From positions 434,001-498,000 of the forward strand of contig NZ_JANLNM010000003.1 in assembly GCF_024701975.1 (NCBI RefSeq): DNA of 64,000 bases, given 5' to 3'. A program made the position numbers and the translations under genes. Positions 19,756 to 29,698 of this stretch are shown piece by piece; position 1 is the first letter of the stretch; every line of letters begins with the position of its first letter. The stretch comes from Variovorax sp. ZS18.2.2 (GTDB taxonomy: Bacteria; Pseudomonadota; Gammaproteobacteria; Burkholderiales; Burkholderiaceae_C). The notes under the pieces were generated by a model. That model saw nothing but the letters and a program-made list of their open reading frames with translations, had not been told where the DNA came from and did not search any database.

Positions 19756-19852
19756 CCCTCCCCTTTCGGGGGAGGGCTGGGGTGGGGGCAAGCGGCGTAT
19801 CCATCGAGCGCTCTGCCTGCCCCCATCCCAACCTTCCCCCAGCGGGGGAAGG
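19756..19852. repeat. Paired palindromic (REP/BIME-like) element between queD and nadA
   Basis: Two GC hairpins flank a spacer. The left is CCCTCCCC (19756-19763) pairing with GGGGAGGG (19769-19776). The right is CCTTCCCCC (19832-19840) pairing with GGGGGAAGG (19844-19852). In addition GGGGTGGGGGCA (19779-19790) is nearly the reverse complement of TGCCCCCATCCC (19818-19829), so the two units form one large head-to-head repeat. It lies between the convergent queD and nadA genes and may also work as a bidirectional terminator. Confidence 0.7.
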
Positions 19853-19864
19853 AGCAATACGGGT

Positions 19865-20983
19865 TCAGGCTGCGCCGATGCCTGCGATCAAGCTGCCGGG
19901 CGCCTGGCCATTCTTCAGGCCGGCGGTGAACGCCAGCATGCGGTCGATCGGCAGGCGGGCACGCAGGCCCAGCGTCGGATCGACGTGGATTTCTCCAGCA
20001 CCCGTTTCCAGCGCATTCGCCAGCTCGACGAGCCCGTTCATCGCCATCCAAGGGCAATGCGCGCAACTCTTGCACGTGCCGCCGTTGCCGGCCGTGGGCG
20101 CCTCGATGAAAGTCTTGCCGGGATTCAGCGTGCGCAGCTTGTGCAGCATGCCGGTGTCGGTGGCGACGATGAATTCCTTCGCATCCATGCGCTGCGCGGC
20201 GTTCAGGATCGCCGAGGTCGAACCGACCGCATCGGCCAGCGCAATCACGTCGGCCGGCGACTCCGGATGCACCAGCACTTTTGCCGAGGGGTGTTCCTTG
20301 ATGAGCAGTTCGAGCTCCAGCGCCTTGAACTCGTCGTGCACGATGCAGGCGCCGTTCCAGCTCACCATGTCCGCACCCGTCTGCCGCTGGATATAGTCGC
20401 CCAGGTGGCGGTCGGGGCCCCAGAGAATCTTGCGCCCCTCTGCATGCAGCGCGCCCACCACGTCGAGCGCGCAGCTCGAAGTGACCAGCCAGTCGGCGCG
20501 CGCCTTCACGGCCGCGCTGGTGTTGGCGTAGACGACCACGGTGCGGTCGGGGTGCTGGTCGCAGAAGGCGCTGAATTCGTCGACCGGGCAGCCCAGGTCG
20601 AGCGAGCAGTTCGCATCGAGATCGGGCATCAGCACGCGTTTTTCGGGTGAGAGGATCTTGGAGGTCTCGCCCATGAAGCGCACGCCAGACACCACCAGCG
20701 TGGTGGCGGCGTGGTCGCGGCCGAAGCGCGCCATCTCGAGCGAATCGCTCACGATGCCACCGGTTTCCTCGGCCAGGTCCTGCAGGTCGGGATGCACGTA
20801 GAAGTGCGACACCATCACCGCATTGCGCTCGCGCAGCAGGCGGCGGATGCGCGCCTTCAGCGCGACGCGCTGGTCCGCCGAGGGCTCGGCGGGCACGCGC
20901 GCCCAGGCGTGGCGCGTGTCGCAGACGGCACCGGCCTTCGCGGCGGGTTGCTCGTAGTCGACGTCGATGACCGGGGACGACAT
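19865..20983 (-). CDS. nadA: Quinolinate synthase A
   Basis: The 372-residue enzyme condenses iminoaspartate with dihydroxyacetone phosphate to quinolinate, using a [4Fe-4S] cluster. The cluster cysteines are recognisable in '[14 protein letters not shown]', '[14 protein letters not shown]' and '[15 protein letters not shown]'. Other motifs are '[20 protein letters not shown]' and '[19 protein letters not shown]'. I start at the ATG at 20983 ([12 protein letters not shown]); a 17-residue upstream extension overlaps the spacer to nadC. It follows nadC by 7 bases on the same strand. Confidence 0.96.
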   Translation of the reverse strand: MSSPVIDVDYEQPAAKAGAVCDTRHAWARVPAEPSADQRVALKARIRRLLRERNAVMVSHFYVHPDLQDLAEETGGIVSDSLEMARFGRDHAATTLVVSGVRFMGETSKILSPEKRVLMPDLDANCSLDLGCPVDEFSAFCDQHPDRTVVVYANTSAAVKARADWLVTSSCALDVVGALHAEGRKILWGPDRHLGDYIQRQTGADMVSWNGACIVHDEFKALELELLIKEHPSAKVLVHPESPADVIALADAVGSTSAILNAAQRMDAKEFIVATDTGMLHKLRTLNPGKTFIEAPTAGNGGTCKSCAHCPWMAMNGLVELANALETGAGEIHVDPTLGLRARLPIDRMLAFTAGLKNGQAPGSLIAGIGAA

Positions 20984-20990
20984 GGGCGGA

Positions 20991-21869
20991 TCAGCTTTCC
21001 TGGAAACGCATCGAGAAATCGATGGCCTTGACATCCTTGGTCAACGCACCAACCGAGATGCGGTCGACGCCGGTTTCTGCCAAGGCTCGCAGACCGTCGA
21101 GTGTGACGCCACCCGATATCTCCAGCACGGCCTTGCGGTCTTCGCCCGCCTCGTCGTTGATGCGGACGGCTTCGCGCAGCGTGGGCAGGTCCATGTTGTC
21201 GAGCAGCACCATGCGCGCGCCGGCGCCGAGCGCCTCGCGCAGCTGGTCCAGCGTCTCGACCTCGACCTCGACGAACGCCGCCTGCGAAGCCACCGGCGCC
21301 ACCGCGCGCAGCGCCGCGGCGACACCGCCGGCGGCGGCGATGTGGTTTTCCTTGATGAGCACCGCGTCGTAGAGGCCGATGCGGTGGTTGAGCCCCCCGC
21401 CGGTGCGCACCGCGTACTTCTGCGCGAGGCGCAGGCCGGGTAACGTCTTGCGGGTGTCGACGATGCGCGCGCGCGTGCCTTTGACGGCATCGGCGTACAG
21501 CGCCGTCTTGGTGGCGACCGCGCTCAGCAACTGCAGGAAGTTGAGCGAGGTGCGTTCGGCGGTCAGCAGCGCGCGCGCGGCGCCTTCGATTTCCAGCACG
21601 GTCTGGTCGGCCGCGCAGCGTTCGCCTTCGGCGCAGAGCCAGGTGATGCGCACCTGCGGGTCGAGCTGCCGCAACGTGGCCTCGACCCAGGGCGCGCCGC
21701 ACACCACGGCGGCTTCGCGCGCCAGCACACGGGCGCGGGCCTTGCGGGCGGGATCGACCAGCGAGGCGGTGAGGTCGCCGTCGGCAACGTCTTCCTGCAG
21801 GGCGCGCGTGGCGTCGGACAGGGCCAGCGCGGCCACGGCCGACGCTGAAAAATCGAAGCGAAGGCTCAT
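20991..21869 (-). CDS. nadC: Nicotinate-nucleotide pyrophosphorylase (quinolinate phosphoribosyltransferase)
   Basis: The 292-residue enzyme converts quinolinate and PRPP to nicotinate mononucleotide. It shows '[15 protein letters not shown]' at the N-terminus, '[17 protein letters not shown]', the substrate-binding block '[20 protein letters not shown]' and '[20 protein letters not shown]', and '[17 protein letters not shown]' near the end. It is followed closely by nadA. The nadA-nadC pair together with nadB completes the aspartate route to NAD. Confidence 0.96.
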   Translation of the reverse strand: MSLRFDFSASAVAALALSDATRALQEDVADGDLTASLVDPARKARARVLAREAAVVCGAPWVEATLRQLDPQVRITWLCAEGERCAADQTVLEIEGAARALLTAERTSLNFLQLLSAVATKTALYADAVKGTRARIVDTRKTLPGLRLAQKYAVRTGGGLNHRIGLYDAVLIKENHIAAAGGVAAALRAVAPVASQAAFVEVEVETLDQLREALGAGARMVLLDNMDLPTLREAVRINDEAGEDRKAVLEISGGVTLDGLRALAETGVDRISVGALTKDVKAIDFSMRFQES

Positions 21870-21891
21870 GGCTCTTTGTCTCTGCGTTTTT

Positions 21892-22926
21892 TTAAGAGGA
21901 TTGACGAGGGGAAGCCGCAGCGCCGGACGGGACCGATTCCGGCACCGGGTCGCGTCCCGTGAGCGCGGCGACCGCGTCCTGGGGACTCACGCGGCCATCG
22001 AGCAGCGCGACCACGCCCTCGGCGATGGGCATCTCCAGCCCCAAGCCCCGGGCGCGCTGCACCACGGTGCGCGCGCAGTACACGCCTTCGGCCACGTGGC
22101 CCAGCGAATCGACCGCCTGCGCCAGCGTGCGGCCCTGGGCCAGCAGCAGGCCGACCTTGCGGTTGCGCGACAGGTCGCCGGTGGAAGTCAGCACGAGGTC
22201 GCCGAGGCCCGACAGGCCCATGAAGGTTTCGGCACGGGCGCCGAGCGCGAGGCCGAAGCGGGTCATTTCGGCCAGGCCGCGCGTGATGAGCGCCGCGCGG
22301 GCGTTGAGGCCGAGCGCGAGGCCGTCGCACAGGCCCGTCGCAATGGCGAGCACGTTCTTGACAGCACCGCCGACCTCGACGCCGACGATGTCCTCGTTGG
22401 CGTAGACACGCAGCGCCGGTCCGTGGAAGGCGTCGACGAGCGCGTCGCGCACCGCCGCATGCGGGCTGGCGGCGACCAAAGCGGTCGGGCGGCCTTCGGC
22501 GACTTCCTGCGCGAAGCTGGGGCCGCTGAGCACACCAGCTATCAAATCGGGAGCGACCTGCGCCCATATCTCGTGGGCGAGCAGGCCGAAAGATGTGGCA
22601 TCGAGCGCGGGCTCGACGCCCTTGCACAGCCATGCGACCGGTGCGGTGCAGCCGCGCAGCGCGACGAGCTGCCCGCGCAAGGCGGCCATCGGCGTGGCCA
22701 CGATGACGAGGTCGGCGCCGGCATGCGCCTGGCCGATATCGCCCGCCCGCACGGCGAGCGAGGCCGGCAGCGCCAGCCCCGGCAGGTAGCGGGTGTTCTC
22801 GCGCGCCTTCGAAATGGCATCGGCCTGGGCGGCGTCGCGCGCCCAGAGCGTGACCTCGTGGCGAGCGGCCGCGTTGACAGCAACGGCCGTGCCCCAGGCA
22901 CCGGCGCCATGAACGCAGATCTTCAT
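21892..22926 (-). CDS. gpsA: NAD(P)-dependent glycerol-3-phosphate dehydrogenase
   Basis: The 344-residue enzyme makes sn-glycerol-3-phosphate from dihydroxyacetone phosphate for phospholipid synthesis. The Rossmann motif '[19 protein letters not shown]' is at the N-terminus. '[10 protein letters not shown]', '[20 protein letters not shown]', '[20 protein letters not shown]' with the catalytic Lys, and '[20 protein letters not shown]' follow. The C-terminal 20 residues are a poorly conserved Pro/Ala/Ser tail. Within the gene (22538-22554) lies a degraded match to the 17-base GCTAT palindrome found elsewhere in the window. Confidence 0.96.
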   Translation of the reverse strand: MKICVHGAGAWGTAVAVNAAARHEVTLWARDAAQADAISKARENTRYLPGLALPASLAVRAGDIGQAHAGADLVIVATPMAALRGQLVALRGCTAPVAWLCKGVEPALDATSFGLLAHEIWAQVAPDLIAGVLSGPSFAQEVAEGRPTALVAASPHAAVRDALVDAFHGPALRVYANEDIVGVEVGGAVKNVLAIATGLCDGLALGLNARAALITRGLAEMTRFGLALGARAETFMGLSGLGDLVLTSTGDLSRNRKVGLLLAQGRTLAQAVDSLGHVAEGVYCARTVVQRARGLGLEMPIAEGVVALLDGRVSPQDAVAALTGRDPVPESVPSGAAASPRQSS

Positions 22927-22950
22927 CGGCGTTGGCGGCGTTGTGCAGGC

Positions 22951-23415
22951 TTACTGCGCGAGCGTCGACGCAGGCTGGCCGGCGGCCTGTGCCTGCTGCT
23001 GCTCGTACATCGCCTGGAAGTTGATTTCGGCCAGGTGCACGGGCGGGAAGCCGCCGCGCTGGATCACGTCGGCCACGTTGCCGCGCAGGTACGGATAGAC
23101 GATCTGCGGGCAGGCGATGCCCAGGATCGCGCCCATCTGGTCTTCGGGCAGGTTGCGGATCTCGAAGATGCCGGCTTGCTTGGCTTCGACCAGGAACACG
23201 GTCTTGTCGCCGATCTTGGTCTGCACGGTGGCCGACACGGTGATCTCGAAGATGCCGTCGGTCACGGGCTGGGCATCCACGCCGAGCTGGATGTCGACGG
23301 TGGGTTGCTCCTGCTCCAGCAGGATCGCGGGCGAATTGGGTTGTTCGAGCGACAGGTCCTTGAGGTAGACGCGCTGGATCTGGAAGATGGGATCTTGGGC
23401 TTGCTGGTCGGCCAT
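22951..23415 (-). CDS. secB: Protein-export chaperone SecB
   Basis: The 154-residue cytoplasmic chaperone keeps preproteins unfolded and passes them to SecA. Typical blocks are '[20 protein letters not shown]', '[20 protein letters not shown]' and '[19 protein letters not shown]', then '[20 protein letters not shown]'. The start at 23415 ([12 protein letters not shown]) fits the family. It sits in the conserved order gpmA / rhodanese / grxC / secB / gpsA. Confidence 0.97.
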   Translation of the reverse strand: MADQQAQDPIFQIQRVYLKDLSLEQPNSPAILLEQEQPTVDIQLGVDAQPVTDGIFEITVSATVQTKIGDKTVFLVEAKQAGIFEIRNLPEDQMGAILGIACPQIVYPYLRGNVADVIQRGGFPPVHLAEINFQAMYEQQQAQAAGQPASTLAQ

Positions 23416-23533
23416 GGCTGAACTTTCGAGGATCAAAACAATGCCCGCCGGGGAGAGGTTCCCGCAGCGGGCTGCAGATGGATGAGCAGGCGATTATCGC
23501 CCGGTCACAAGACGGTTCCGGCTACGCTGTGTT

Positions 23534-23794
23534 TCAGGCGGCCTGGAGCAGCGGAACGAGGCCGCCGCGGCTGTCCAGGGCCATCAGATCGTCGCAACCG
23601 CCCACGTGGGTGTCGCCAATGAAGATCTGCGGCACCGTGCGGCGCTGGGTGATCTCCATCATGGTGTTGCGGGCCTCGGGGTCGCTGTCGATGCGGATCT
23701 CTTCGATCTGCTCGACGCCCTTGGACTTGAGGATTTGCTTCGCACGCGTGCAGTAGGGGCAAACGGCGGTGGTGTACATCTTGACTGCTTGCAT
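23534..23794 (-). CDS. grxC: Glutaredoxin 3
   Basis: The 86-residue thiol-disulfide oxidoreductase has the dithiol active site 'CPYC' (residues 12-15). 'RRTVPQIFIGDTHVGGCDDL' supplies the cis-Pro and glutathione-binding Gly-Gly. It reduces disulfides with glutathione, for example in ribonucleotide reductase. It lies 21 bases after the rhodanese gene and upstream of secB on the same strand. Confidence 0.96.
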   Translation of the reverse strand: MQAVKMYTTAVCPYCTRAKQILKSKGVEQIEEIRIDSDPEARNTMMEITQRRTVPQIFIGDTHVGGCDDLMALDSRGGLVPLLQAA

Positions 23795-23815
23795 ACGCTG
23801 TATCTCGGGGGGGTT

Positions 23816-24232
23816 TCAGGCCTTTTCAACGGGCAGATTAGCGTCTTTCCAGGCCTTGAGCCCGCCGGCGACCGCTTGGGCCTGCTCGTAGCCGAGCTTC
23901 TTGGCCATGGCCACGGCGCGCTGGGCGCGGGCGCCGGTGGCGCACACCAGCAGGAGCGGCACGTTCTTGTTCTTGACCGTGCTGGCCAGCTTCTCGTCGA
24001 GCTGGTTCAGGGGCACGTTCTTGGCGCCGATCATGTGGCCGGTGGCAAATTCTTCGGGTTCGCGCACATCGACCAGCACGGCGCGTTCGCGGTTGATGAG
24101 CTGCACGGCGCCCTGGGCCGTGAGCGTTCCGCCGCCAGAACCCCGGATCAGCGGCCAGGCCAGCATGCCGCCCGAGCTGAGTGCGATCAGGATCAGCATC
24201 CAGTTCGCGGTGACGAATTCGATCAATTTCAC
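23816..24232 (-). CDS. Membrane-anchored rhodanese-like protein
   Basis: The 138-residue protein has one N-terminal membrane segment ('[20 protein letters not shown]') followed by a single rhodanese domain. The active-site loop is '[18 protein letters not shown]', with the catalytic Cys in CATGAR. I take the GTG at 24232 as the start because 'AAGGAA' precedes it and the longer reading crosses the divergent gpmA gene. Such proteins carry sulfane sulfur or act in redox sensing at the inner membrane. Its neighbour grxC suggests a thiol-related role. Confidence 0.88.
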   Translation of the reverse strand: MKLIEFVTANWMLILIALSSGGMLAWPLIRGSGGGTLTAQGAVQLINRERAVLVDVREPEEFATGHMIGAKNVPLNQLDEKLASTVKNKNVPLLLVCATGARAQRAVAMAKKLGYEQAQAVAGGLKAWKDANLPVEKA

Positions 24233-24242
24233 GGGGGGTTCC

Positions 24243-24270
24243 TTGGATGGCAAACCCGGGATTTTAGAAT
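24243..24270 (+). promoter_or_regulatory. Candidate gpmA promoter, overlapping a divergent one
   Basis: TTGGAT (24243-24248) and TAGAAT (24265-24270) are spaced by 16 bases and sit about 35 bases upstream of the gpmA ATG, so they fit a sigma-70 promoter. On the minus strand the same patch reads TAAAAT, a plausible -10 for the rhodanese gene. The two promoters would then overlap back to back and could compete. Confidence 0.5.
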
Positions 24271-24305
24271 GCTGGTTTTCCCAAGCGCATCCAAAGGCCT
24301 CCGAC

Positions 24306-25049
24306 ATGCACAAACTGGTACTGATCCGCCACGGCGAATCGACCTGGAATCTCGAAAACCGCTTCACCGGTTGGACCGACGTCGACCTGACCGAGACCGG
24401 CGTGGAACAGGCCAAGCAGGCCGGCCGGCTGCTCAAGGCCGAGGGTTACGACTTCGACGTGGCCTACACCAGCGTCTTGAAGCGCGCCACGCGCACGCTC
24501 TGGCACACGTTGGACGAACTCGACCGCACCTGGCTGCCGGTGGTGCATTCCTGGCGCCTGAACGAGCGCCACTACGGCGGCCTGCAGGGTCTGAACAAGG
24601 CCGAAACCGCCAAGAAGTACGGCGACGAGCAGGTGCTGGTCTGGCGCCGCAGCTACAACACCCCGCCGCCGCCGTTGGAAGCGGACGACCCGCGCAGCGA
24701 ACGCAGCGACGTGCGCTACGCCAAGCTCTCGCCCGAGCAGATCCCCCTGACCGAATGCCTCAAGGACACGGTCGCGCGCGTGCTGCCGTTCTGGAACGAA
24801 TCGATGGCGCCGGCCATCCGCACCGGGCGCCGCCTGGTCGTGGCCGCCCACGGCAATTCGATCCGGGCGCTGGTGAAGTACCTGGACGGCATCTCGGACG
24901 ACGCCATCGTCGGGCTGAACATCCCGAATGGCATTCCGCTGGTCTACGAACTGGACGACGACCTGAAGCCCCTGCGCCACTACTACCTCGGCGACGCCGC
25001 CGCTGCCGAAAAGGCCGCCGCCGCGGTGGCTTCGCAAGGCAAGGGCTGA
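24306..25049 (+). CDS. gpmA: 2,3-bisphosphoglycerate-dependent phosphoglycerate mutase
   Basis: The 247-residue enzyme interconverts 3- and 2-phosphoglycerate in glycolysis and gluconeogenesis. The phosphohistidine motif '[20 protein letters not shown]' is at the N-terminus. '[19 protein letters not shown]', '[20 protein letters not shown]' and '[20 protein letters not shown]' complete the active site. The length and the long insertion '[19 protein letters not shown]' are those of the cofactor-dependent family. Confidence 0.97.
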   Translation: MHKLVLIRHGESTWNLENRFTGWTDVDLTETGVEQAKQAGRLLKAEGYDFDVAYTSVLKRATRTLWHTLDELDRTWLPVVHSWRLNERHYGGLQGLNKAETAKKYGDEQVLVWRRSYNTPPPPLEADDPRSERSDVRYAKLSPEQIPLTECLKDTVARVLPFWNESMAPAIRTGRRLVVAAHGNSIRALVKYLDGISDDAIVGLNIPNGIPLVYELDDDLKPLRHYYLGDAAAAEKAAAAVASQGKG

Positions 25050-25152
25050 AAAGAAAACCCCCGCGTGCCGGTCCCCCCGTGGAACCCCGGCAAACAAATT
25101 GCTTCCAAGCTGTGTATATTGGTTCGACAGCCGCCGACAAGGACAACCACTC

Positions 25153-26598
25153 ATGATGGGCCAGAAACTGAAGATCACCGGCTGGGTCGCCGCCGGCGCC
25201 GTAGCTGGCGTCCTGACCACCGTCTCCTTGCAGACGGTCGCACGCGGATCGCTTGCGCCGCTCCCGCTCGAGGAATTGCAGCAGCTCGCTGCCGTGTTCG
25301 GCATGGTCAAGAGTGACTATGTCGAGCCGGTCGACGAGAAGAAGCTCATTTCCGACGCCATTTCCGGCATGGTCGCCGGGCTCGACCCGCATTCCCAGTA
25401 CTTCGACAAGAAGTCCTTCAAGGAATTCAGGGAAGGCACGACCGGCCGCTTCGTCGGCGTCGGCATCGAGATTTCCCAGGAAGACGGGCTCATCAAGGTG
25501 GTCTCGCCCATCGAAGGCTCGCCGGCCTTCCGTGCGGGCTTGAAGCCCAACGACCTGATCACCAAGATCGACGACACGGCCGTGCGGGGCCTCTCGCTCA
25601 ACGAAGCCGTCAAGCGCATGCGCGGCGAGGCCAACACCAAGGTGCTGCTCACCATCTTCCGTAAGGACGAGAGCCGCACCTTCCCGGTCACGATCACGCG
25701 CGAAGAGATCCGTACCCAGTCGGTGCGCGGCAAGATCATGGAGCCGGGCTACGGCTGGATCCGCCTGTCGCAGTTCCAGGAGCGCACGGTCGACGACTTC
25801 GTGAAGAAGGTCGAGGACCTCTACAAGGAAGACCCGAACCTCAAGGGCCTGGTGCTCGACCTGCGCAACGACCCGGGCGGCCTGCTCGACGCGGCCGTGG
25901 CGGTCTCCTCGGCCTTCCTGCCCGAGAACGTGACGGTGGTGACCACCGACGGCCAATTGGCCGAGAGCAAGTCGGTCTACAAGGCGGCGCCCGAGTTCTA
26001 CCAGCGCCGCTCCGGCAGCGACCCGCTGCGCAACCTGCCGGCCGCACTGAAGAACGTGCCGCTGGTGGTGCTGGTGAACGAAGGCTCGGCCTCCGCCAGC
26101 GAAATCGTGGCCGGTGCGCTGCAGGACCACAAGCGCGCGATCGTCATGGGCAGCCAGACCTTCGGCAAGGGCTCGGTGCAGACCGTGCGCCCGCTCGGCC
26201 CGGACACTGGCCTCAAGATCACCACGGCGCGCTACTACACGCCGAGCGGCACCTCGATCCAGGCCAAGGGCATCGTGCCCAACGTGCTGGTCGACGAGAG
26301 CGCCGAGGGCAGCCCGTTCGCCGCCCTGCGCATGCGCGAGGCCGACCTCGAGAAGCACCTGGCCAGCGGCCAGGGCCCCGAGACCAAGGACCCGGAACGC
26401 GAAAAGGCCCGCGACGAAGCCCGCAAGCGCCTCGAGGAAGAAGCCAAGAAGCCGCCGCAGGATCGCAAGACGCCCGAGTTCGGCACCGACAAGGACTTCC
26501 CGCTGGTGCAGGCGCTCAACCGCCTCAAGGGCCAGCCTGTGCTCGTGAGCAAGACGCAGATCATTGTCGAGAACAAGGACGAGAAGAAGGAAAACTGA
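25153..26598 (+). CDS. S41-family C-terminal processing protease
   Basis: The 481-residue protein has an N-terminal signal or anchor ('WVAAGAVAGVLTTVSLQTVA'), so it acts in the periplasm. A PDZ domain covers about residues 85-165 ('FVGVGIEISQEDGLIKVVSP', 'LKPNDLITKIDDTAVRGLSL'). The S41 catalytic core shows the nucleophile Ser region 'NEGSASASEIVAGALQDHKR' and the Lys in 'QTFGKGSVQTVRPL'. A charged, Lys/Glu-rich tail ends the protein. Two adjacent ATGs (25153, 25156) are possible starts. Relatives trim periplasmic proteins and cell-wall hydrolases. It is followed by the MoeB-like gene after 76 bases. Confidence 0.93.
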   Translation: MMGQKLKITGWVAAGAVAGVLTTVSLQTVARGSLAPLPLEELQQLAAVFGMVKSDYVEPVDEKKLISDAISGMVAGLDPHSQYFDKKSFKEFREGTTGRFVGVGIEISQEDGLIKVVSPIEGSPAFRAGLKPNDLITKIDDTAVRGLSLNEAVKRMRGEANTKVLLTIFRKDESRTFPVTITREEIRTQSVRGKIMEPGYGWIRLSQFQERTVDDFVKKVEDLYKEDPNLKGLVLDLRNDPGGLLDAAVAVSSAFLPENVTVVTTDGQLAESKSVYKAAPEFYQRRSGSDPLRNLPAALKNVPLVVLVNEGSASASEIVAGALQDHKRAIVMGSQTFGKGSVQTVRPLGPDTGLKITTARYYTPSGTSIQAKGIVPNVLVDESAEGSPFAALRMREADLEKHLASGQGPETKDPEREKARDEARKRLEEEAKKPPQDRKTPEFGTDKDFPLVQALNRLKGQPVLVSKTQIIVENKDEKKEN

Positions 26599-26674
26599 AG
26601 CCGGTGACCGGGCCGCACGCAATGTGCGGTTCGCACCGGCAACGGCTTCTTCATTCGCGAGGAACGGGGCGCGC

Positions 26675-27442
26675 ATGGACGATCGTGACCTGCTGCGCTA
26701 CTCGCGGCACATCCTCCTTGAAGAGTTCGGCATCGACGGCCAGGCGCGCGTCAGTGCCGGCCGCGCATTGGTCATCGGCGCGGGCGGATTGGGTTCTCCC
26801 GTCGCGCTCTACCTGGCAGCAGCCGGCGTCGGCCACATCACGCTGGTGGACGACGACGAAGTCGATCTCACCAACCTCCAGCGCCAGGTCGCGCACACCA
26901 ATGCCCGCGTGGGCAGCCCCAAGGTCGAGTCCGCCGCACAGGCGATGCGCGACATCAACCCCGACATCGCCATCGAGACGCATGCCCTGCGCGCCGACGA
27001 AGCCTTGCTGTCGCTCCTCGTCGCGGCAGCCGACGTGGTGGTCGATTGCTGCGACAACTTCGCCACGCGCCATGCGGTCAACCGCGCCTGCGTGACGCAC
27101 GGCAAGCCATTGGTGGCAGGCGCCGCCATTCGTTTCGACGGCCAGTTGAGCGTGTACGACACGCGCGACGCGGCCTCCCCCTGCTACGCCTGCCTGTTCC
27201 CGCCCGATGCGGCCTTCGAGGAAACGCGCTGCGCGGTGCTGGGTGTGTTCGGCCCTGTGGTTGGGACCATCGGCACGCTGCAGGCCAGCGAGGCCTTGAA
27301 GCTGCTCGCGGGCATCGGTCCTTCGCTTGCAGGCAAGCTGCTGATGTTCGACGGACGCAGCACCAGCTTCGACACGCTGCGCGTGGCGCGCGACCCGCAC
27401 TGCAGCGTCTGCGCGCAACGCCCGGCGACACCCCTGTCCTAG
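26675..27442 (+). CDS. moeB: MoeB/HesA/ThiF-type sulfur-carrier adenylyltransferase
   Basis: The 255-residue E1-like enzyme adenylates the C-terminus of a small sulfur-carrier protein (MoaD or ThiS). The start is the ATG at 26675 behind a 'GAGGAA' site. Motifs are 'LLRYSRHILLEEFGIDGQAR', the ATP-binding 'VIGAGGLGSPVALYLAAAGV', 'DDDEVDLTNLQRQVAH' and 'VVDCCDNFATRHAVNRAC'. The structural zinc cysteines are in 'CYAC' and 'CSVC'. There is no rhodanese domain. MoeB (molybdopterin) and ThiF (thiamine) cannot be told apart by sequence here; MoeB is the better fit. Confidence 0.82.
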   Translation: MDDRDLLRYSRHILLEEFGIDGQARVSAGRALVIGAGGLGSPVALYLAAAGVGHITLVDDDEVDLTNLQRQVAHTNARVGSPKVESAAQAMRDINPDIAIETHALRADEALLSLLVAAADVVVDCCDNFATRHAVNRACVTHGKPLVAGAAIRFDGQLSVYDTRDAASPCYACLFPPDAAFEETRCAVLGVFGPVVGTIGTLQASEALKLLAGIGPSLAGKLLMFDGRSTSFDTLRVARDPHCSVCAQRPATPLS

Positions 27443-27448
27443 CCTGCC

Positions 27449-29461
27449 TCAGGGCTGCTTCGCGCCCTTGGCCCTGGCTGCGCCCTGGGCCGCGGCACCG
27501 GCGGTGGGCTTGTTGGCCTCCGCCACCACGTCCTTGCAATCGGCATCCTGCCCCGGCCCGGTCTCGATGGTCGCGGCCAGCGCCAGCAGCGGGTTGACGG
27601 CGCCCAGAGCGAGCGCGGCCAGCCCTCGTCCGGCCAGCGGCCCGATCTCGACCCCACCCGAAGGCGCACCAAAAGTGCCGCGCACCACCAGCGGCGTGCG
27701 CAGCGAGAGGATGTTCTTCGACTTGGGCTCCGGACGGACGACGAAGTCGAGCGTTTCATTGGCCAGGCTGGCCTGCCCGGTGGCGATGAACACCGCGTTG
27801 GTCGTGTCCACCACGAGCGTGCGCCCGGTCATCAGGCCCTTGTCGACGTCGAACGCCAAGGCCGCACAGCGCAGCTCGACGTTGCGGTCGCCGCGCAGCA
27901 GGAACTTGATGATGTCCCCGCCCACCAGCGTCGCGAACACCGGCAGCAGGTTGCCGAACTGGCCTCGCCCGGCCATCACCGCCACATCGCCCGACGAGCC
28001 GCCGAGCCACGTGGCCACCGAGTTGCCCGAACCCGAGAGGTTGAGCCGCCCGTCGAGCCGGCCGACGCTGTTGCCCGTGGTTTCCAGCTTGGGGAACAGG
28101 CGCGCGAGCTGCATGCCGCGCAGTTCGAGCGAGGCGCGGATGTCCGCCGGATTCTTCGCCGCGTCGATGCGGATCGCGCCAGCCAGCTTGCCGCCGCCCA
28201 CGCCCAGGTCGAGCGGATCGAGCGTCAGCACGCCGTCTTTCAGCTTCACCTGCACGCTGCCGCGGTCGAGCGGGATCTCGCGCACGTTCTGGATGCGGTC
28301 GGCCGCGTACTTGACGTCGGCATTCATGGCGCGCAGGCGCTCGAAGTCCAGCGGCGCCGTCGGCAGCACCTTGGCGCCGGCCGGGCGCTTGACCTGCGTG
28401 ATGCTCGGCGGCGGCGCCACGCCTTCGACCGCGCTGGCCGATCGCGCCGTGGGCGGCAGGCCGATGAGCGGACCGAGGTCGTCCATGTCCATCACCTTCG
28501 AGCGCAGGTCGCCGGCCAGGTGCGGCACCTGGGTGGCCTGGTCGAAGCGCATGTCCCCGGCAATGTCGGACAGGCCCAGCTTGCCCTTGAGCCCGGCCAC
28601 CTGCCAGAGCGTGCCGCGCTTGCTGAGGTCGCCGGTCAGCGCATAGGGCGAGGTTTGCGGCAGCGCGATGCCCAGCAGCGGGAACAGCGCGCCCAGCGTC
28701 TGGCCCTTGAGCTGGAACTTCGCGTCGATGCCATCGAGCCCCGCCAGTTCAGCCACCGTGCCGGACGCCTTCAGCTTGGTCTGGCCGGCGGCCGCATTGA
28801 TCTCGAGCGGGAACGGCGGCGCGCCCGTCGCGTTGATCTGCAGCACGTTGCCCGTGCGCCCGTCGGCCGTCAGCGGCTGGCCCTTGTAGCGGCCCTTGAT
28901 GCGGTAGCTCAGGGGCATCGCGCCCAGGCTCGTGTCGTATTTCACGTCGGCGTGCAGGTCGACGCCCAAGTGCTTGGCAAGGAAGTCGATGGCCCCGCTG
29001 TCGATCTGCATGAGGCCGATGCTCGGCACCGTGCCTCCGTCAGAGGTGTCCTTGCCGAGCGCCCAGGTGCGACGCCCGTCCTGCTCCATCTGCAGTCCGA
29101 GCGTGGGAGAGAAAAGCGCGAGCCGCGGAATGACGATCTTGCTGGTGACCAGTGGCCAGATCCGGATGTCGAACTCGGCGCGGTCCGCCTTGACGAGATA
29201 AGGGTCGCGTGCCCACGAGGGGTTGGCGAACTCGATGCCGTCGAACTTGATGGTGGCGGCGCGCCAGCCCAGGTCCACGTCGAGCCGCCGCGTGATCTCG
29301 AACTTGCGCCCGGTCTTCTCGCTCACGTAGCGGTTGACCGGCTCGCGCAGCACGTCCCACGGAAAGAACATGAGAACGACCAGCAAGGCGACGAACAGCA
29401 GCACGAGCGACGCCAGCAATTTTTGCCACAGCGGGCGGGGGCCAAGGATGTTCGTAGCCAT
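27449..29461 (-). CDS. AsmA-family protein
   Basis: The 670-residue protein has one N-terminal membrane segment ('KLLASLVLLFVALLVVLMF') and a long periplasmic part. The AsmA opening is visible as 'REPVNRYVSEKTGRKFEITR' and 'DLGWRAATIKFDGIEFANPS'. The C-terminal AsmA_2 region includes 'RLDGRLNLSGSGNSVATWLG' and 'FVVRPEPKSKNILSLRTPLV'. Family members are thought to bridge the inner and outer membranes and move phospholipids. It converges on the MoeB-like gene with 6 bases between. I start at the ATG at 29461; upstream reading has no family similarity. Confidence 0.88.
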   Translation of the reverse strand: MATNILGPRPLWQKLLASLVLLFVALLVVLMFFPWDVLREPVNRYVSEKTGRKFEITRRLDVDLGWRAATIKFDGIEFANPSWARDPYLVKADRAEFDIRIWPLVTSKIVIPRLALFSPTLGLQMEQDGRRTWALGKDTSDGGTVPSIGLMQIDSGAIDFLAKHLGVDLHADVKYDTSLGAMPLSYRIKGRYKGQPLTADGRTGNVLQINATGAPPFPLEINAAAGQTKLKASGTVAELAGLDGIDAKFQLKGQTLGALFPLLGIALPQTSPYALTGDLSKRGTLWQVAGLKGKLGLSDIAGDMRFDQATQVPHLAGDLRSKVMDMDDLGPLIGLPPTARSASAVEGVAPPPSITQVKRPAGAKVLPTAPLDFERLRAMNADVKYAADRIQNVREIPLDRGSVQVKLKDGVLTLDPLDLGVGGGKLAGAIRIDAAKNPADIRASLELRGMQLARLFPKLETTGNSVGRLDGRLNLSGSGNSVATWLGGSSGDVAVMAGRGQFGNLLPVFATLVGGDIIKFLLRGDRNVELRCAALAFDVDKGLMTGRTLVVDTTNAVFIATGQASLANETLDFVVRPEPKSKNILSLRTPLVVRGTFGAPSGGVEIGPLAGRGLAALALGAVNPLLALAATIETGPGQDADCKDVVAEANKPTAGAAAQGAARAKGAKQP

Positions 29462-29698
29462 GTCTGCTTGGATAACCTTTTTCAAACCACTCACGGGTCG
29501 GCAATGGGCCGCACCGACCGTGCGGTATTGCCTACGGACGATGCGCGGCAAGCCGAGTCGTCGGAACGCGCCTACAACACCCGGCCCATGAACCCTGCAT
29601 GATGCGCTTCGGCGAAGCCTCAAGGTCCACGTGCAGGCATTCCCTACAGCGGGACGCTTGGGATACACCCGCCAACGTGAGAGGAAGCGCGGCTCGGC

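Noticed and set aside
29462..29698. Longest gene-free gap, checked for a small RNA or tRNA
   Set aside because: No tRNA-like cloverleaf, strong terminator or convincing small open frame could be seen.
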